DNA of 64,000 bases from Bog-756 sp963813525 (GCA_963813525.1 CAWEZI010000005.1:2542001-2606000); one strand, 5' to 3'. Shown: positions 52,201 to 61,340, counted from the first letter of the stretch. Numbers and translations are program-made. The notes: a model not told the origin generated them from the letters alone.

Positions 52201-53821
52201 CAACCTCCAAGCGGGCGCCATCGCCACTCTGGACGACAACTCGTCGACGTTGTGGGAGCCGGGCTTCGGGGCCACCCACCAGGCCGGAGACTGGCTCGAG
52301 TACCGGCTCCCCGAGCCGATCACCTTCGACCACCTCGACCTGCAGATCGCCGCCGACGGCCAGCACTCGGTCCCGACCACCATGACGGTGACCGCCGGCA
52401 CCACCAGCGCCACCTTCACGCTGCCTCCGTTGGCTGACGGCTCGGTGCCCGGCTCGGTGGTGGACGTGCCCGTCTCCTTCCCTCCCCTGACCGGCGCCGA
52501 CATCCGTATCACCGTCGATTCGGTGCGGATCGAGAACACCCCCAACTACTACTCGCAGACGCCCATCGCCATGCCTCTGGGGATAGCCGAGGTGGGCATC
52601 CCCGGTCTCCACGCCGCCCCGGTTCCGGCCACCATCCCCTCCTCCTGTCGGGACGACCTCCTGTCCATCGACGGCAACCCCCTGTGGGTGTCCATCTCCG
52701 GGTCGACGGCCACCGCCCTGGCCCGCCAGCCGCTCACCGTGTCGCTGTGCGGACCGGACGCCGGCGGGGTGGACCTCGGTCCGGGTACCCACACCCTGGA
52801 GGCCGTACCCGGTCAGACCAGCGGGTTCGACATCGACCAGCTGGCCTTCGACTCGGCGCCGGGGGGCGGGCCCATGGCCCCGGCCTCACCGACCACGCTG
52901 GCCGCACCGTCGGTGGCGCCCTCGCCCACCGTCCGTGTCGTCCACCAGTCGTCCACGTCCATCGAGCTGTCGGTGGACGGGGTGAGCCGCTCCGCCGGAC
53001 AGGCACCGGTCAACCTGGTCCTGGGGGAGAGCATCGACGCCGGATGGCGGGCCTCGGTGGTCGGCGGGAGCTCGCTGGGCCAGCCCTTCCTCATCGACGG
53101 CTTCGCCAACGGGTGGCGGCTCGACCCGTCGTCGCTCGGTCCGCAGGCCGTCCACGGCGGCACGGTCACGGTCATGCTCACCTGGCAACCCCAGGGCAGG
53201 GTGGACATCGCCTTGGTCATTTCGGCTCTGGCCATCGTGGCCTGCGTGGTCCTGGTCTTCCTGCCCACCCGGCGGCGGCGCAAGCGGGGTGGGCGGCACG
53301 CCCGGGGGGCGAAGGCGGCCGCTGCGAGCGACCACGAAAGGGAGGTGGTGGCCGATCGTTTCGACGGCCCGGTACTGGCCGTCCCCTTCGCCAAGGAGGC
53401 GCCCCGGGCACCGGCATGGGTGGCGGTGCTCACCGGCGTGCTGGCCGGGGGGGTGGCGGCGGCCATCGCCGCCCCTCTCGTCGGCCTGGCTGTGGGCGTG
53501 GCCACCACCGTGGTGCTCCTGGTGCCCCGGCTGCGCATCGTCCTGGGCCTGGCCGCCATCGCCGGCATCGTGGCCGCCGGCGAGTACACGGCGGCCACCC
53601 AGGCAGCCCAGCACGTACTGCCGGACGGATCGTGGCCGCTGTCCTTCCAGAAGGCCGCCGACTACGCCTGGGCCGGTGTGGTGTTCCTCGGCGCCGACGG
53701 GGTGGTCGACGTGATCCTCCGCCATCGGCGACACCGCACGGGGGGACACGCAGGGGCCGACACAGGGGCCGATACGGGAGCACACACAGAGCCGGCCGGG
53801 CTACCGGCGCCAGAGGCCTGA
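49247..53821 (+). CDS. AftD-like alpha-(1->3)-arabinofuranosyltransferase homologue (DUF3367 type)
   Basis: The product has 1524 residues from the GTG at 49247. The N-terminal half is a GT-C fold with about eleven spans (about residues 35-480). The first outer loop carries V-V-T-D-D-T-K-T-Y, the acidic motif expected for decaprenyl-phosphate-sugar use. The middle and C-terminal outer part holds at least two discoidin-like (F5/8 type C) carbohydrate-binding segments (A-N-A-L-D-G-N-T-Q-T-N-W and L-D-D-N-S-S-T-L-W-E-P-G). A last block of four spans and a basic tail end the protein. Mycobacterial AftD (about 1400 residues) adds branching arabinose to arabinogalactan and lipoarabinomannan. Sugar specificity here is inferred. 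It converges with the GT4 gene. Confidence 0.8.
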   Translation: MSAPHPSSVAPARPPGRVRTLVRSLRYESRLRAVVDYTAMAVLAFIPMLASQPGVVTDDTKTYLYLDPGRYVRQALSMWDPGVGMGTVTHQNIGYLLPMGPFFWVLAELHVPLWVAQRLWMGCLLLAAGAGVLYLCRVIGLTGPGRYVAAVGFMYTPYVLQYAGRISVILLPWSALPWLVAFVVLALRRGGWRYPALFALVVALTSSINASSFLFVGIAPALWLPYAVVVGRQATWRKAWGVAWKVGLLSALVSLWWAAGLEVEAAFGVNVLKYTETVPATSGASLASEIIRGLGYWYFYGSDRVGPWTQTAVAYTQNIWLIVASFVVPALCFVAAVFSRWRHRAYFVLLTVVGMVLAVGPNPYSDPTGVGSLIKSLLVDTTAGLALRSTDRASPLVILGLAMFLGGGVSAVAARVHKTGLVVGLFALAAIAGATVPLWTGGIIADGFTQPATPPAYVHQAVAALNASHPGTRVYGLPGNDFAAYRWGDTIDTVYPGLMTRPFVTHEQQIMGSLATADVLQAVDTPLQDGTMNWDAMAPMASLMSAGDVLVQYDQAYERYDTPLPQSLASQLAVPPPGLTDPVSYGTPRPNVPLIPHFDEATLSRPPNQGWTAPLVAYTVTDPRKIIRAEPTTSPLVVDGDATGITNAASVGLLANNPTVLYAGTLDTDKTLRKETLSHPADLVVTDTNRKQGYEWNSLNEQTGYTETAAQGPDTTNAADAPLDLFPKAPADAQTTALLPGVSSVTASSYGSSITYLPEDQPANALDGNTQTNWLDNSFVPPVGQWWQVVLAQPRTESSLVLVQPQTGNPDRTITRATLTFDGGHPLTIALGPASLLPTGQQITFPARTFTTLRITIDASHVDNPATPVGSRSSVGFAEVGIPGLTVHEVIAMPEDLLRAAGPSSLFDRLSLVMTRLRGSGFPPRQDVEPALSRSFWLPTARTFSLTGSARISPLIPDDMIDRLVGRPGANGTGIVAYSLGRLPGNLQAGAIATLDDNSSTLWEPGFGATHQAGDWLEYRLPEPITFDHLDLQIAADGQHSVPTTMTVTAGTTSATFTLPPLADGSVPGSVVDVPVSFPPLTGADIRITVDSVRIENTPNYYSQTPIAMPLGIAEVGIPGLHAAPVPATIPSSCRDDLLSIDGNPLWVSISGSTATALARQPLTVSLCGPDAGGVDLGPGTHTLEAVPGQTSGFDIDQLAFDSAPGGGPMAPASPTTLAAPSVAPSPTVRVVHQSSTSIELSVDGVSRSAGQAPVNLVLGESIDAGWRASVVGGSSLGQPFLIDGFANGWRLDPSSLGPQAVHGGTVTVMLTWQPQGRVDIALVISALAIVACVVLVFLPTRRRRKRGGRHARGAKAAAASDHEREVVADRFDGPVLAVPFAKEAPRAPAWVAVLTGVLAGGVAAAIAAPLVGLAVGVATTVVLLVPRLRIVLGLAAIAGIVAAGEYTAATQAAQHVLPDGSWPLSFQKAADYAWAGVVFLGADGVVDVILRHRRHRTGGHAGADTGADTGAHTEPAGLPAPEA

Positions 53822-53835
53822 GGGGCCGCAGCCCC
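53822..53835. terminator. minimal hairpin filling a convergent gene junction
   Basis: GGGGC-CGCA-GCCCC forms a 5-bp stem that occupies nearly all of the 16 bases between the convergent stops at 53821 and 53838. It is the same arrangement as at 3022-3036. Too short to be certain. Confidence 0.3.
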
Positions 53836-53837
53836 GG

Positions 53838-55157
53838 TCAGGGGCGGGCCAGCGACCGGGCCCCGAGGGCGGCCAGAGCGCCCCGAGCGGTGGCGTCCCA
53901 TGTGAAATTGGCAGCGTGGCGAGCGGCCGCCGTTCCCATCTGCTGGCGCAGGCCGTCGTCACCCAGGATGGTCCGTAGGGCACCCACCAGGTCGTCGTGG
54001 CCGTCGACCAGCATCCCGGTCCGGCCGTCGACGACGGCGTCCTGGTGGCCGGCGATCCGGGTGGCCACCGAGGGGGTCCGGCAGGCACCGGCCTCGGTCA
54101 CCGTCATTCCCCACCCCTCCCGCAGCGAGGTCGACGCCACCACCCATGCGCTCCGGTACAGATCGACTAGGTCGGCGTCGGCCACGTAGCCGGGCAACGA
54201 GATCCATGACGCAGCCGCATGGCGATCCAGCTGCTCCTCGAGAGCCGGTCGCTCGTAGCCTTCGCCGGCGATGACGGCCCGGAGCCGGGGGAAGAGCGGC
54301 TTGACGGCAACCAGGGCGTCGATGAGCAAATGGAAGCGCTTGACCGGCACCAGTCGGCCCACGGCCACCACCAGAGGGTCCGAGCTCCGCTCGCCACCCG
54401 GGGTGAACTGAGGCTCGACCCCCGGGGGGGACACCGACACCCGCTCGGGGGGGATGCGGAGACGTTCGACGATCTCCCGCTTGGAGGAGGTCGACAGGGT
54501 CACGATCCGGCTGTGGCGGTAAGCAGGAGGAGCCAGTCGGTGCTCGATGGCGTACCCCGTTTCGGCCAGAGGCGAGGGCAGCACCATCTTCCACATTTCG
54601 GCGTGGACGTGATGGAGGAAGACGATATGGGGACAGTGGGCCCACAGGGGGGAGAAGAAGGGCATGCCATTCCAGATCTCGACCAGGCCGTCACCGCTGC
54701 CGATCCTGCCCAGCGCCCCCGAAAGCATGGTGCGGGGGAAGACCGAGTAGCGACCGGCCCGGCGGATCACCCGGTAGCCGTCCCGGCGGATCACCGTCCG
54801 GGCGTCGGGCACCGACGACGTGGTCATGGACACGTCGAGGCCGGCCTTCGACCAGGCGGTCATGACCCGGTGGGCGTGGAGCTCCGACCCTCCGGCCTCC
54901 GGATCGTCGAAATCCCGCCAGGCCACCACATCGATCCGCTTGAGCCCGGCCTGCTCGGCGATCTCGCCGATGGTCAGCCCGGCGAACTGGCGCAGGCCGG
55001 GCTGGGCGAACGGAGACTCGCCGGACAGCACATCCAGATGCGTGAGGTCACCGAGTGGTTCCGGATCGGGTACGGGCACCAGACGTGGATACCCGATATG
55101 AGCCTCGGCCGCACCTCGGGCACGAGCGATGGAAGTCTGGCCGGTCACACGCCTCAT
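53838..55157 (-). CDS. GT4-type glycosyltransferase (GT-B fold)
   Basis: The product has 439 residues from the ATG at 55157; further upstream the frame overlaps the flippase gene. The N-terminal domain contains R-D-F-D-D-P-E-A-G-G-S-E-L-H-A-H, the acceptor-side loop common in GT4 enzymes. The C-terminal domain has V-A-V-G-R-L-V-P-V-K-R and the E-x7-E motif in R-E-G-W-G-M-T-V-T-E-A. It should transfer a sugar from a nucleotide donor on the cytosolic face, probably to a lipid-linked intermediate exported by the flippase next door. A leading segment of about 50 residues before the fold is not typical. It lies 94 bases downstream of the flippase gene on the same strand. Confidence 0.85.
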   Translation of the reverse strand: MRRVTGQTSIARARGAAEAHIGYPRLVPVPDPEPLGDLTHLDVLSGESPFAQPGLRQFAGLTIGEIAEQAGLKRIDVVAWRDFDDPEAGGSELHAHRVMTAWSKAGLDVSMTTSSVPDARTVIRRDGYRVIRRAGRYSVFPRTMLSGALGRIGSGDGLVEIWNGMPFFSPLWAHCPHIVFLHHVHAEMWKMVLPSPLAETGYAIEHRLAPPAYRHSRIVTLSTSSKREIVERLRIPPERVSVSPPGVEPQFTPGGERSSDPLVVAVGRLVPVKRFHLLIDALVAVKPLFPRLRAVIAGEGYERPALEEQLDRHAAASWISLPGYVADADLVDLYRSAWVVASTSLREGWGMTVTEAGACRTPSVATRIAGHQDAVVDGRTGMLVDGHDDLVGALRTILGDDGLRQQMGTAAARHAANFTWDATARGALAALGARSLARP

Positions 55158-55251
55158 ACGCCGATTCCCCCGGAACCATCTCGTTGTCTGCGCTGATTGT
55201 CTGCGGCCTGCCACCGATGTCGTGGCCAGTGTACCGGCGGTGTGGACCGCA

Positions 55252-56802
55252 TCAGTGATGGGTTCCGGCGCCACCGGGCGACGGTGTGTCGGCGGCGGCG
55301 GACGCCCGGCGCAGCCATCCCCCCGGCCCGACCCGGCGACGATGCACGATGACGAACGCCGCCCCCATGGCCACGGCCAGCACGCCCTGGGCGGCCAGGT
55401 CGGCCCGGGCGGTGGCCACCATCTGCCCGTCGGCCTCGGCCACCAGGGCCAGGGCCAGACCCGATCCGGCCAGCAACAACAAGACGATCCAGCGGGAACC
55501 GGTTCCGAACAGGTAGTTGGTGACCAGGACGGAGAAGGAGAGGAACATCATGGCCACCACCAGCGCGGCAAAGGCCGGTGCCGCTGCGCTCAGGCGGGCT
55601 CCGAACACCAGGGTCAGAAAGGCCTTGGGGACGAACAGGGCGATGGCCAACAGGATGCCGGCGGGCACGGCCAGGAAGATGAGGGTCACGCCGAGCTGAC
55701 GGACGGCGTGCCCGCCTTCGTTCCAACGGATGGTGGCCTCGGGCAGCAGATAGGCACCCAGGGCCAGCGCCCCGAAGACCAACGCCTTGGAGGCCACCGA
55801 GATGGCGGCGTAGGGACCGACGTTGGCGTGGTCCAGGCGGCCGAGCAGGATCACGTCCACGTTCTGGAGCAGGCCGAGCAGGGCCAGCCCGCAGAAGGCG
55901 GCAGCCACGTCGGCCATGAGCCGCCGACGGGCCAGCAGGCTGTCCTCCTCTCCCCCGCTGTCCGGCGCGGTGGTGGGCCGGGCGGCGGCGTCAGCGGCCA
56001 CAGCGGTCGCGTCCGGGCTCCGGTCCACCAACCAATGGGCATGGAGAGTGGCAGCCACCTCGCCGACAAAGACACCGATGGCGTACCCGGCCACGCCGGC
56101 GTGGGCGGCTACCAGTACCAGCACCAGAACGGTGCGCACCCCCCCTTCGACCAGCAGGTTGCCGGCCAGGCCGCGGTAGCGGCGATGGGCCTGGAGGACC
56201 CCCCGGTCGACGCACAGGAGGATCCAGACCCCGGCGGCCACCAGGATGAGCACGACACCCTGACTGTTGGGCAGGGACAGCTGATGGGCTATCCAGTTCC
56301 GGATGAGGAGGACGACCACGATCTCGACGGCGATGGCGGCCAGGACGATGCGGTGGACCGTTGCCACCCAGCGCCGGACCCGGTCCGAACGGTTGGCGTT
56401 GCCGAGAGCCGTGACCCGGCGCACCACCCCCACCAGCACCGCCGATCCGGGCATGGACAGGATGAAGAACAGCCCCAGCAGCTGGGCGATAGCCCCGTAG
56501 GCCTCCGACGAGACCAGCCGGGCCACGGCCACCACCACCAGGGCGGCAGCTCCGTTGACGACCAGACCGGCAATGGCCACCGGACCGGCCTGGCTCAGAC
56601 CGGATCGAATCGAGTCCCCGTGACTCCGCACCGCCGGGGCCCGTCCGTCGGGGGGCAGGGTGATCATCGGTCCACCGGCCACGGCGATCCCCACCGCCGG
56701 GGCCATGGACACCGACTCGGTGACCGGCTCCACCACCTGGTCGACCTCTTCGAGGATGACCTCGAGCCCGGGGTCGGGCGACTCGGCCTCCGGGCCGGTC
56801 AT
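55252..56802 (-). CDS. polysaccharide flippase, Wzx/MATE-like (MOP superfamily)
   Basis: This 516-residue membrane protein has a cytosolic N-terminal segment of about 65 residues and then 12 to 14 spans in the repeating pattern of the MOP flippase family. Recognisable parts are the first span pair (A-I-A-G-L-V-V-N-G-A-A and L-V-S-S-E-A-Y-G-A-I-A-Q), G-L-L-Q-N-V-D-V-I-L-L-G in the centre and V-T-N-Y-L-F-G-T-G-S-R late. Such proteins turn lipid-linked saccharides across the inner membrane. The ATG at 56802 overlaps the stop of the upstream glycosyltransferase (ATGA at 56802-56799), which ties the export step to glycan assembly. Confidence 0.85.
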   Translation of the reverse strand: MTGPEAESPDPGLEVILEEVDQVVEPVTESVSMAPAVGIAVAGGPMITLPPDGRAPAVRSHGDSIRSGLSQAGPVAIAGLVVNGAAALVVVAVARLVSSEAYGAIAQLLGLFFILSMPGSAVLVGVVRRVTALGNANRSDRVRRWVATVHRIVLAAIAVEIVVVLLIRNWIAHQLSLPNSQGVVLILVAAGVWILLCVDRGVLQAHRRYRGLAGNLLVEGGVRTVLVLVLVAAHAGVAGYAIGVFVGEVAATLHAHWLVDRSPDATAVAADAAARPTTAPDSGGEEDSLLARRRLMADVAAAFCGLALLGLLQNVDVILLGRLDHANVGPYAAISVASKALVFGALALGAYLLPEATIRWNEGGHAVRQLGVTLIFLAVPAGILLAIALFVPKAFLTLVFGARLSAAAPAFAALVVAMMFLSFSVLVTNYLFGTGSRWIVLLLLAGSGLALALVAEADGQMVATARADLAAQGVLAVAMGAAFVIVHRRRVGPGGWLRRASAAADTPSPGGAGTHH

Positions 56803-58175
56803 GCCACCACCTCCTCGACGGGCCGGGCCGGGAGTTGACCGGCCACCTCCGCCCCGACCGGGGTGAGGGCCCGTTCCGGGACGGGCGGCCGACCGGCCAC
56901 CGAGCCCCACACTGCGTCGAGGGCCACCGAGGCCAGGACCACCAGCGCCACCTCCGCCTCCGATCGGAAACGGTAGTTCCCGTAGGTGACGACGGCGGCC
57001 ACGGTGGGCACGATGAACATGGCCGCCAGGGGAAACAGCGGGAGCCGGCGGCGGCGCAGGATGACGGCCCCACCCACCGCCAGGGCGGCCAATGGATAGA
57101 ACCAGACCAGCCAGGCGTCCGACACCGGCGTGGGCCATCCTTCGAGGAAATCCTGTTTGGCCTGGCGCAAAGGGGCGTAGAGGTCCCACTCGAGCCCCAC
57201 CCGTTCGACGGCCACCACCACCGCCCGAGCCTCGTGGGTCTCGATGTAGTGCTTGGCCCGACCGTCCCAGTACGACCCGGCCCCCGCCTCGCTCTGCGTG
57301 CGAGGGAAGTGGGTGCCCAGCACGCAGGTGTAGCACCACGAGGCGGTCAGGGGCCCGTAGTAGGCCTCCTGGTTGTTGGCCGAGGCCAACGTGATGGGGA
57401 GCTGGTCGGAGAGGAAGACCGGTTGGTGGAAGACGACGAAGTTGCGGGCGAACCACGGCACCATGGGGGCCACCGCCACCACAACGGCCAGTCCGCACAG
57501 GGCCATCCGCCGACGCCAGCCCAGCGAGCGCTGCCACCAGATGGTGGGAAGGGCCACCAACGGGATGAGCAGAACCAGCTCGGCCCGGGTCAAGGCGCAC
57601 AGACCGGTGAGGAAGGCGAGCACCAGGCATCGGCGCACCGTGAAATCACGAAAGCACCGGTTGGCGGCCAGGATCACCAGTGCGGCCAACAACATGACCA
57701 GCGGCTCCGACATGACCTCGCCCTCGAAGACCCAGAACCCGGGGTAGAGGGCGGCGATGACGGCAGCGATGGCCCCGGCCCGGGGCGAGACCAGGTCGCG
57801 GGTCACCATCCCGGTGAGGGCGATGGTGGCGGTGCCGATGAGGCATTCGAGGACCAGCTGGGCATCCACGCTCTGCAGTCCGACCAGGTCCCCCGCCGTC
57901 AACAGGAGGGTGAACACCGGCGGATGTTGGGCCGATGCCACCAGGGCGGGATCGTGGTGTTTGGACAGATAGACCACGGGGTCGACGAACCAGTGGCCCT
58001 TGAGGTTGAACGCCGCCTGACCGTGGTAGTAGAAGGCGTCGCCCTGCAGTTTGGCTCCCGCCTTGACCACGAAGACGTACACCAGCCGGAGACCGAGCCC
58101 CGCGGCGCAGGCTCCGCCGAGCCACCACCGAAAGGAGCGCCCAGGCACCGACGGGAGCTTGGTGCGCTCTTCCAC
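56799..58175 (-). CDS. GT-C type membrane glycosyltransferase (ArnT/PMT-like)
   Basis: The product has 458 residues from a GTG at 58175 that overlaps the preceding TAG by one base (TAGTG). The first outer loop has G-D-A-F-Y-Y-H-G-Q-A, an acidic motif typical of polyprenyl-phosphate-sugar users in families such as GT39/GT83. A-Q-H-P-P-V-F-T-L-L-L lies before the second span and F-E-G-E-V-M-S-E-P in a later loop. About eleven spans cover the protein to residue 420; the tail is Pro/Glu/Val-rich. It probably adds sugars on the outer face of the membrane. It sits between the Glf-like flavoenzyme and the flippase in a coupled set. Confidence 0.8.
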   Translation of the reverse strand: MEERTKLPSVPGRSFRWWLGGACAAGLGLRLVYVFVVKAGAKLQGDAFYYHGQAAFNLKGHWFVDPVVYLSKHHDPALVASAQHPPVFTLLLTAGDLVGLQSVDAQLVLECLIGTATIALTGMVTRDLVSPRAGAIAAVIAALYPGFWVFEGEVMSEPLVMLLAALVILAANRCFRDFTVRRCLVLAFLTGLCALTRAELVLLIPLVALPTIWWQRSLGWRRRMALCGLAVVVAVAPMVPWFARNFVVFHQPVFLSDQLPITLASANNQEAYYGPLTASWCYTCVLGTHFPRTQSEAGAGSYWDGRAKHYIETHEARAVVVAVERVGLEWDLYAPLRQAKQDFLEGWPTPVSDAWLVWFYPLAALAVGGAVILRRRRLPLFPLAAMFIVPTVAAVVTYGNYRFRSEAEVALVVLASVALDAVWGSVAGRPPVPERALTPVGAEVAGQLPARPVEEVVA

Positions 58176-59776
58176 TAGGTGGCGACGTTCCCGACTTCTC
58201 GTGCCCGTCGGGGGATGATCGGCGCGTCGCGCCCGGTGCCGCCGCCCGCCACCGGACCGGACTCGCCCTCCTCGTGGTACTCCTCTTCGACGTTCACCGA
58301 CCAGATGTCGTGATCGGCTCCGTGGATGTTGTCCACGGTGAGCATGGCCGTGTACATGGAATGGTCCTGATTGTTGTATTTGTGCATGCCGTTCCGGCCG
58401 ACCGGATGGACGTTGGGAGCGTGTTCCTCGAACCAGCGTCGGATGACGTCCACATTCTGGCTGTAGACGTCGTCGTAGACCGGGTAGGCCTTGGGCATCC
58501 GCACCACATAGCCGGCCTCGATGTCGGAGGGTTCGACCAGGCCGATGGTGGCCAACTCCTTGGTGGCCAGCGTCACCAGCTCCTGGTCGGGGCAACGCCA
58601 GAGGTCATCGCCCTCGAACACGAAGTACTCCATACCCAGGCATGTGCGCCCGTCCTTGACCATGTAGGGCGACCACACGCCGAAGTTCTGGATGCGGCCC
58701 ACCCTGACCTCGGGCGAGTGCACGTAGATCCAGTTGTCGGGAAAGCCCCTGTCTGCGGGGACGACCAGGGCCACCGTCAGGAAATCGCGGTAATGGAGGT
58801 CGGCGGCGGCCCGGGCCACCTCGTCGGGCACCGGAGGGTCGACGATCGTGGCCAAGGAGGTGAGAGGCATCGACGAGATGACGTGGGAAGCGGCGATCCG
58901 CTCGGTGGACCCGCCGGAGGATACGCTCACCGCCACCGCGGCCCCGCCATCCACGTGGACGGCCGTCGCCCCGGTCTCCATCCGGATGGTGCCGCCCATC
59001 TGCTCGACCTGGGCGGCACAGCGCTCCCACATCATGCCCGGTCCCAGCTTCGGGTACTGGAACTCCTCGATGAGGCTGGTCACCTGCTTCGACCTGTCCC
59101 GCCTCTTTCCGGCCAACGAGGCCCGGACGGGCTCCCACACCGCGTTCCACAGCGACATTCCCTTGATACGTTGAGCCCCCCAGTCGGCCGAGATCTCCGA
59201 CGCCGACACCGCCCACAACTTCTCGTTGTAGGTCTTGAAGAAGTGCCGGTAGAGGCGCCATCCGTAGTTGGCCACGATGTAGCCCTCCAGGGTGGTGCGG
59301 TCCTTGGGCGGGTGGATCCGCACCCACAGGAAGGACAACCCGCAGAGGAATGCCTCGATGATGCCCAGGTTGCGGAGGGCGTTGCCCAACTTGATCGGGT
59401 AGTCGTAGAACTTGCCCTCGTAGAAGATCCGGCTCATCCGGGGGCGGAGGAGGAAGTCTTCGTCGGGCAGAACCTGGTGCCAGAATTTCTCGACCGCCGG
59501 AACCTTGGTGAAGAAGCGGTGGCCGCCGATGTCGAAGCGCCAACCGTCGCGCTCCACCGTGCGACTGATGCCGCCGACCACGGCGTCCTGCTCCACCACT
59601 ACTACCGGGTCCCCCTCCCCGGCCAGCAGGTGAGCAGCGGTGAGCCCGGCCGGTCCGCCGCCGATGACCACCACCGGAAGATCGAGCCGGCCGTCGGCCG
59701 GAGCATGAGCGGGCACCGTCGGGGGCGATACCCCGTACGGTGGACCGCTCGGGGGATGCGGTTCGGATGATGGCAC
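58175..59776 (-). CDS. FAD-dependent oxidoreductase, UDP-galactopyranose-mutase/protoporphyrinogen-oxidase-like
   Basis: The product has about 533 residues from a GTG at 59776; the sequence before it looks non-coding. The FAD motif V-V-V-I-G-G-G-P-A-G-L is at about 35-45, followed by G-G-I-S-R-T-V and the D-I-G-G-H-R-F-F segment. A tyrosine-rich middle (Y-E-G-K-F-Y-D-Y-P, Y-N-E-K-L-W) is like Glf-type enzymes. The C-terminal part includes G-R-N-G-M-H-K-Y-N-N-Q-D-H-S-M, close to the G-R-x-x-x-Y-x-Y-x-D-M-D block of UDP-galactopyranose mutases. Supply of a furanose donor for a surface galactan or arabinan is an attractive inference. A strict Glf assignment is not secure. It is coupled to the next gene by TAGTG. 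Confidence 0.7.
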   Translation of the reverse strand: MPSSEPHPPSGPPYGVSPPTVPAHAPADGRLDLPVVVIGGGPAGLTAAHLLAGEGDPVVVVEQDAVVGGISRTVERDGWRFDIGGHRFFTKVPAVEKFWHQVLPDEDFLLRPRMSRIFYEGKFYDYPIKLGNALRNLGIIEAFLCGLSFLWVRIHPPKDRTTLEGYIVANYGWRLYRHFFKTYNEKLWAVSASEISADWGAQRIKGMSLWNAVWEPVRASLAGKRRDRSKQVTSLIEEFQYPKLGPGMMWERCAAQVEQMGGTIRMETGATAVHVDGGAAVAVSVSSGGSTERIAASHVISSMPLTSLATIVDPPVPDEVARAAADLHYRDFLTVALVVPADRGFPDNWIYVHSPEVRVGRIQNFGVWSPYMVKDGRTCLGMEYFVFEGDDLWRCPDQELVTLATKELATIGLVEPSDIEAGYVVRMPKAYPVYDDVYSQNVDVIRRWFEEHAPNVHPVGRNGMHKYNNQDHSMYTAMLTVDNIHGADHDIWSVNVEEEYHEEGESGPVAGGGTGRDAPIIPRRAREVGNVAT

Positions 59777-60123
59777 TGCGTCGGCGTCCTCTCTTCGGCG
59801 TGCGGGCCGTCCACGTCGGACGGTGATGATGTGATGACGGTGCTCTCTCGATGGAGGGCCGGCGGAAACGTCCCTCGGTGGGCCGGCCCGGTGGTCGGCA
59901 CACTGTCCGGCCCCACCCGGGCGCCGATCCTGGTGCCGGGAAAGCCGGCCCTGCGGACCCGCCTCCACCGGGCCCGGCGTCGGCCCCTCAGGGGCACCAC
60001 GCTGGTGTTGCTGTGTCCGGCCCTACTGGCTCCTGCCCAGATCTCCTGGTCTCTGTGCTGTCCTGCCCACAGGCAGGATAGTGGGTCGTCCACCCCGCTC
60101 GGTGGGACCGGACGGCCCGACCG
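59777..60123. other. intergenic region between two envelope gene sets
   Basis: No gene is supported in these 347 bases. The right part holds the hairpin at 60059-60080. The left part should carry the promoter of the flavoenzyme gene, but no clear -35/-10 pair was found. Confidence 0.4.
60059..60080 (-). terminator. hairpin downstream of the PIG-V-like gene
   Basis: TCCTGCC (60061-60067) pairs with GGCAGGA (60072-60078) across a CACA loop, extended by one G-T and one T-A pair. It lies about 45 bases after the stop at 60124 of the minus-strand gene. No T-tract follows. Confidence 0.4.
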
Positions 60124-61335
60124 CTAAGGCACGACCATGCCCATGAAGGCCAGAGTGGCGTAGCCGACCATGGCCGCCGCCGCCACCACCAGCACCGTCA
60201 CCTCGATCCCCCGCCGGGCGGTGTACAAGGAGGCGGCGATGACCAGGGGGAAGGCCCCGAGGGCGTACCGCTCGAAGGAGTCCAGATTGGAACTGGTCAG
60301 GGACACGGCCAGAATGGCGGCGGCAAACCAGCTGTAGGAGGCGGGCAGGCGACGGAAGGCCACCACCAGCAGCACCAGGCAGAGGATGACCCACGGGACA
60401 TGGAGTGCGGATCCCAGGTGATGGCCGTTCAGGGCCGAGGCAAGATTGTGGGCCATGGAGGCAACGGGCAGGGTGATGACCCCGCGGTGGCCGTTCTGCT
60501 GCTGGACCCGGAACGGGAGCCACGGGTCACCGAATTGGGCTCCCACCCACACCAGGTAGCCGGCCGTCCCCACCAACGGAGCGGCCAGCGCTCCCAGGCG
60601 GGCGGGCCACCGGTGGGCGGGCGCATTGCTGCGCCAGGCCCGCCACACTTCGATGGCCACCGGGACCACCAACAGCACGCCGAGCGGACGCAGAAGACCG
60701 GCCACCAGACCGGCCGCCCCCGCCGTCCACCACCGACCGGTCCTGGCTGCCCCCACCGTGACCACGGCGCACAACAAGAGGGAGGCGTCGGCGTAACCGA
60801 GGACGAGGGAGTAGGCCGGCGGAGCCAGGGCCAACAGCCACATCGAACGCCGGGCCAACCCGCTGTCGCCAAAATCGGATCGGACCAGCACCAACAGGGC
60901 GGCCATGGCCGCCAACGCCGAAAGATTGGCCACCACAATGAGGGCAGGGCCCGCCCCCATTCCGGTGACCGAACCCATGACCCGCGCCACCATGGGGAAG
61001 GCCGGAAAGAAGCGCACCGACTGGACCCCCGAGGCGGCATAACCGTGGACGGCGATCGACTGGTACCAGCCGGCGTCCCAGGAGAGAAGGCCCTGGTGCA
61101 CCTTCAACCGGGCCGCCATGTTGCCCGGGCGCACCGTCCCTACCAGGAGATGGGCCATTATCAAGCTGAACAGGACCAGCACCCGGGACAGGATCCAGGG
61201 CGGCAACGCCTGCCGGAGTGCACCCCCGGCGCCACGGCCGGCGGCCCGCAGCCGACCGACCTCGGGTTGCGGGCCGCCGCCGTCCTCCACACCCTGGTGG
61301 TGAGCACCGACCAGCGGACGTCCGGGAGCCACCAC
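60124..61335 (-). CDS. PIG-V-like / GT-C membrane mannosyltransferase homologue
   Basis: The product has 403 residues from one of two adjacent GTG codons (61335 or 61332), 5 bases after the stop of the upstream gene. The signature L-S-W-D-A-G-W-Y-Q-S-I-A-V-H-G-Y in the first outer loop is characteristic of PIG-V-type and related mannosyltransferases that use a polyprenyl-phosphate donor. F-F-P-A-F-P follows the second span. About nine or ten spans fill the rest. It should add a sugar on the outside of the membrane. It pairs with the GT39-like gene directly upstream. Confidence 0.78.
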   Translation of the reverse strand: MVAPGRPLVGAHHQGVEDGGGPQPEVGRLRAAGRGAGGALRQALPPWILSRVLVLFSLIMAHLLVGTVRPGNMAARLKVHQGLLSWDAGWYQSIAVHGYAASGVQSVRFFPAFPMVARVMGSVTGMGAGPALIVVANLSALAAMAALLVLVRSDFGDSGLARRSMWLLALAPPAYSLVLGYADASLLLCAVVTVGAARTGRWWTAGAAGLVAGLLRPLGVLLVVPVAIEVWRAWRSNAPAHRWPARLGALAAPLVGTAGYLVWVGAQFGDPWLPFRVQQQNGHRGVITLPVASMAHNLASALNGHHLGSALHVPWVILCLVLLVVAFRRLPASYSWFAAAILAVSLTSSNLDSFERYALGAFPLVIAASLYTARRGIEVTVLVVAAAAMVGYATLAFMGMVVP

Positions 61336-61340
61336 CCTGT

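Noticed and set aside
49241..52792. Two long minus-strand open frames opposite the AftD-like gene
   Set aside because: Low-complexity His/Gly/Gln/Arg composition, no motifs, and full overlap with a well-supported membrane glycosyltransferase.
59831..60127. Possible plus-strand gene (98 codons) in the gap at 59.8-60.1 kb
   Set aside because: Basic low-complexity translation with no motif. It runs antisense through a hairpin that fits a terminator.
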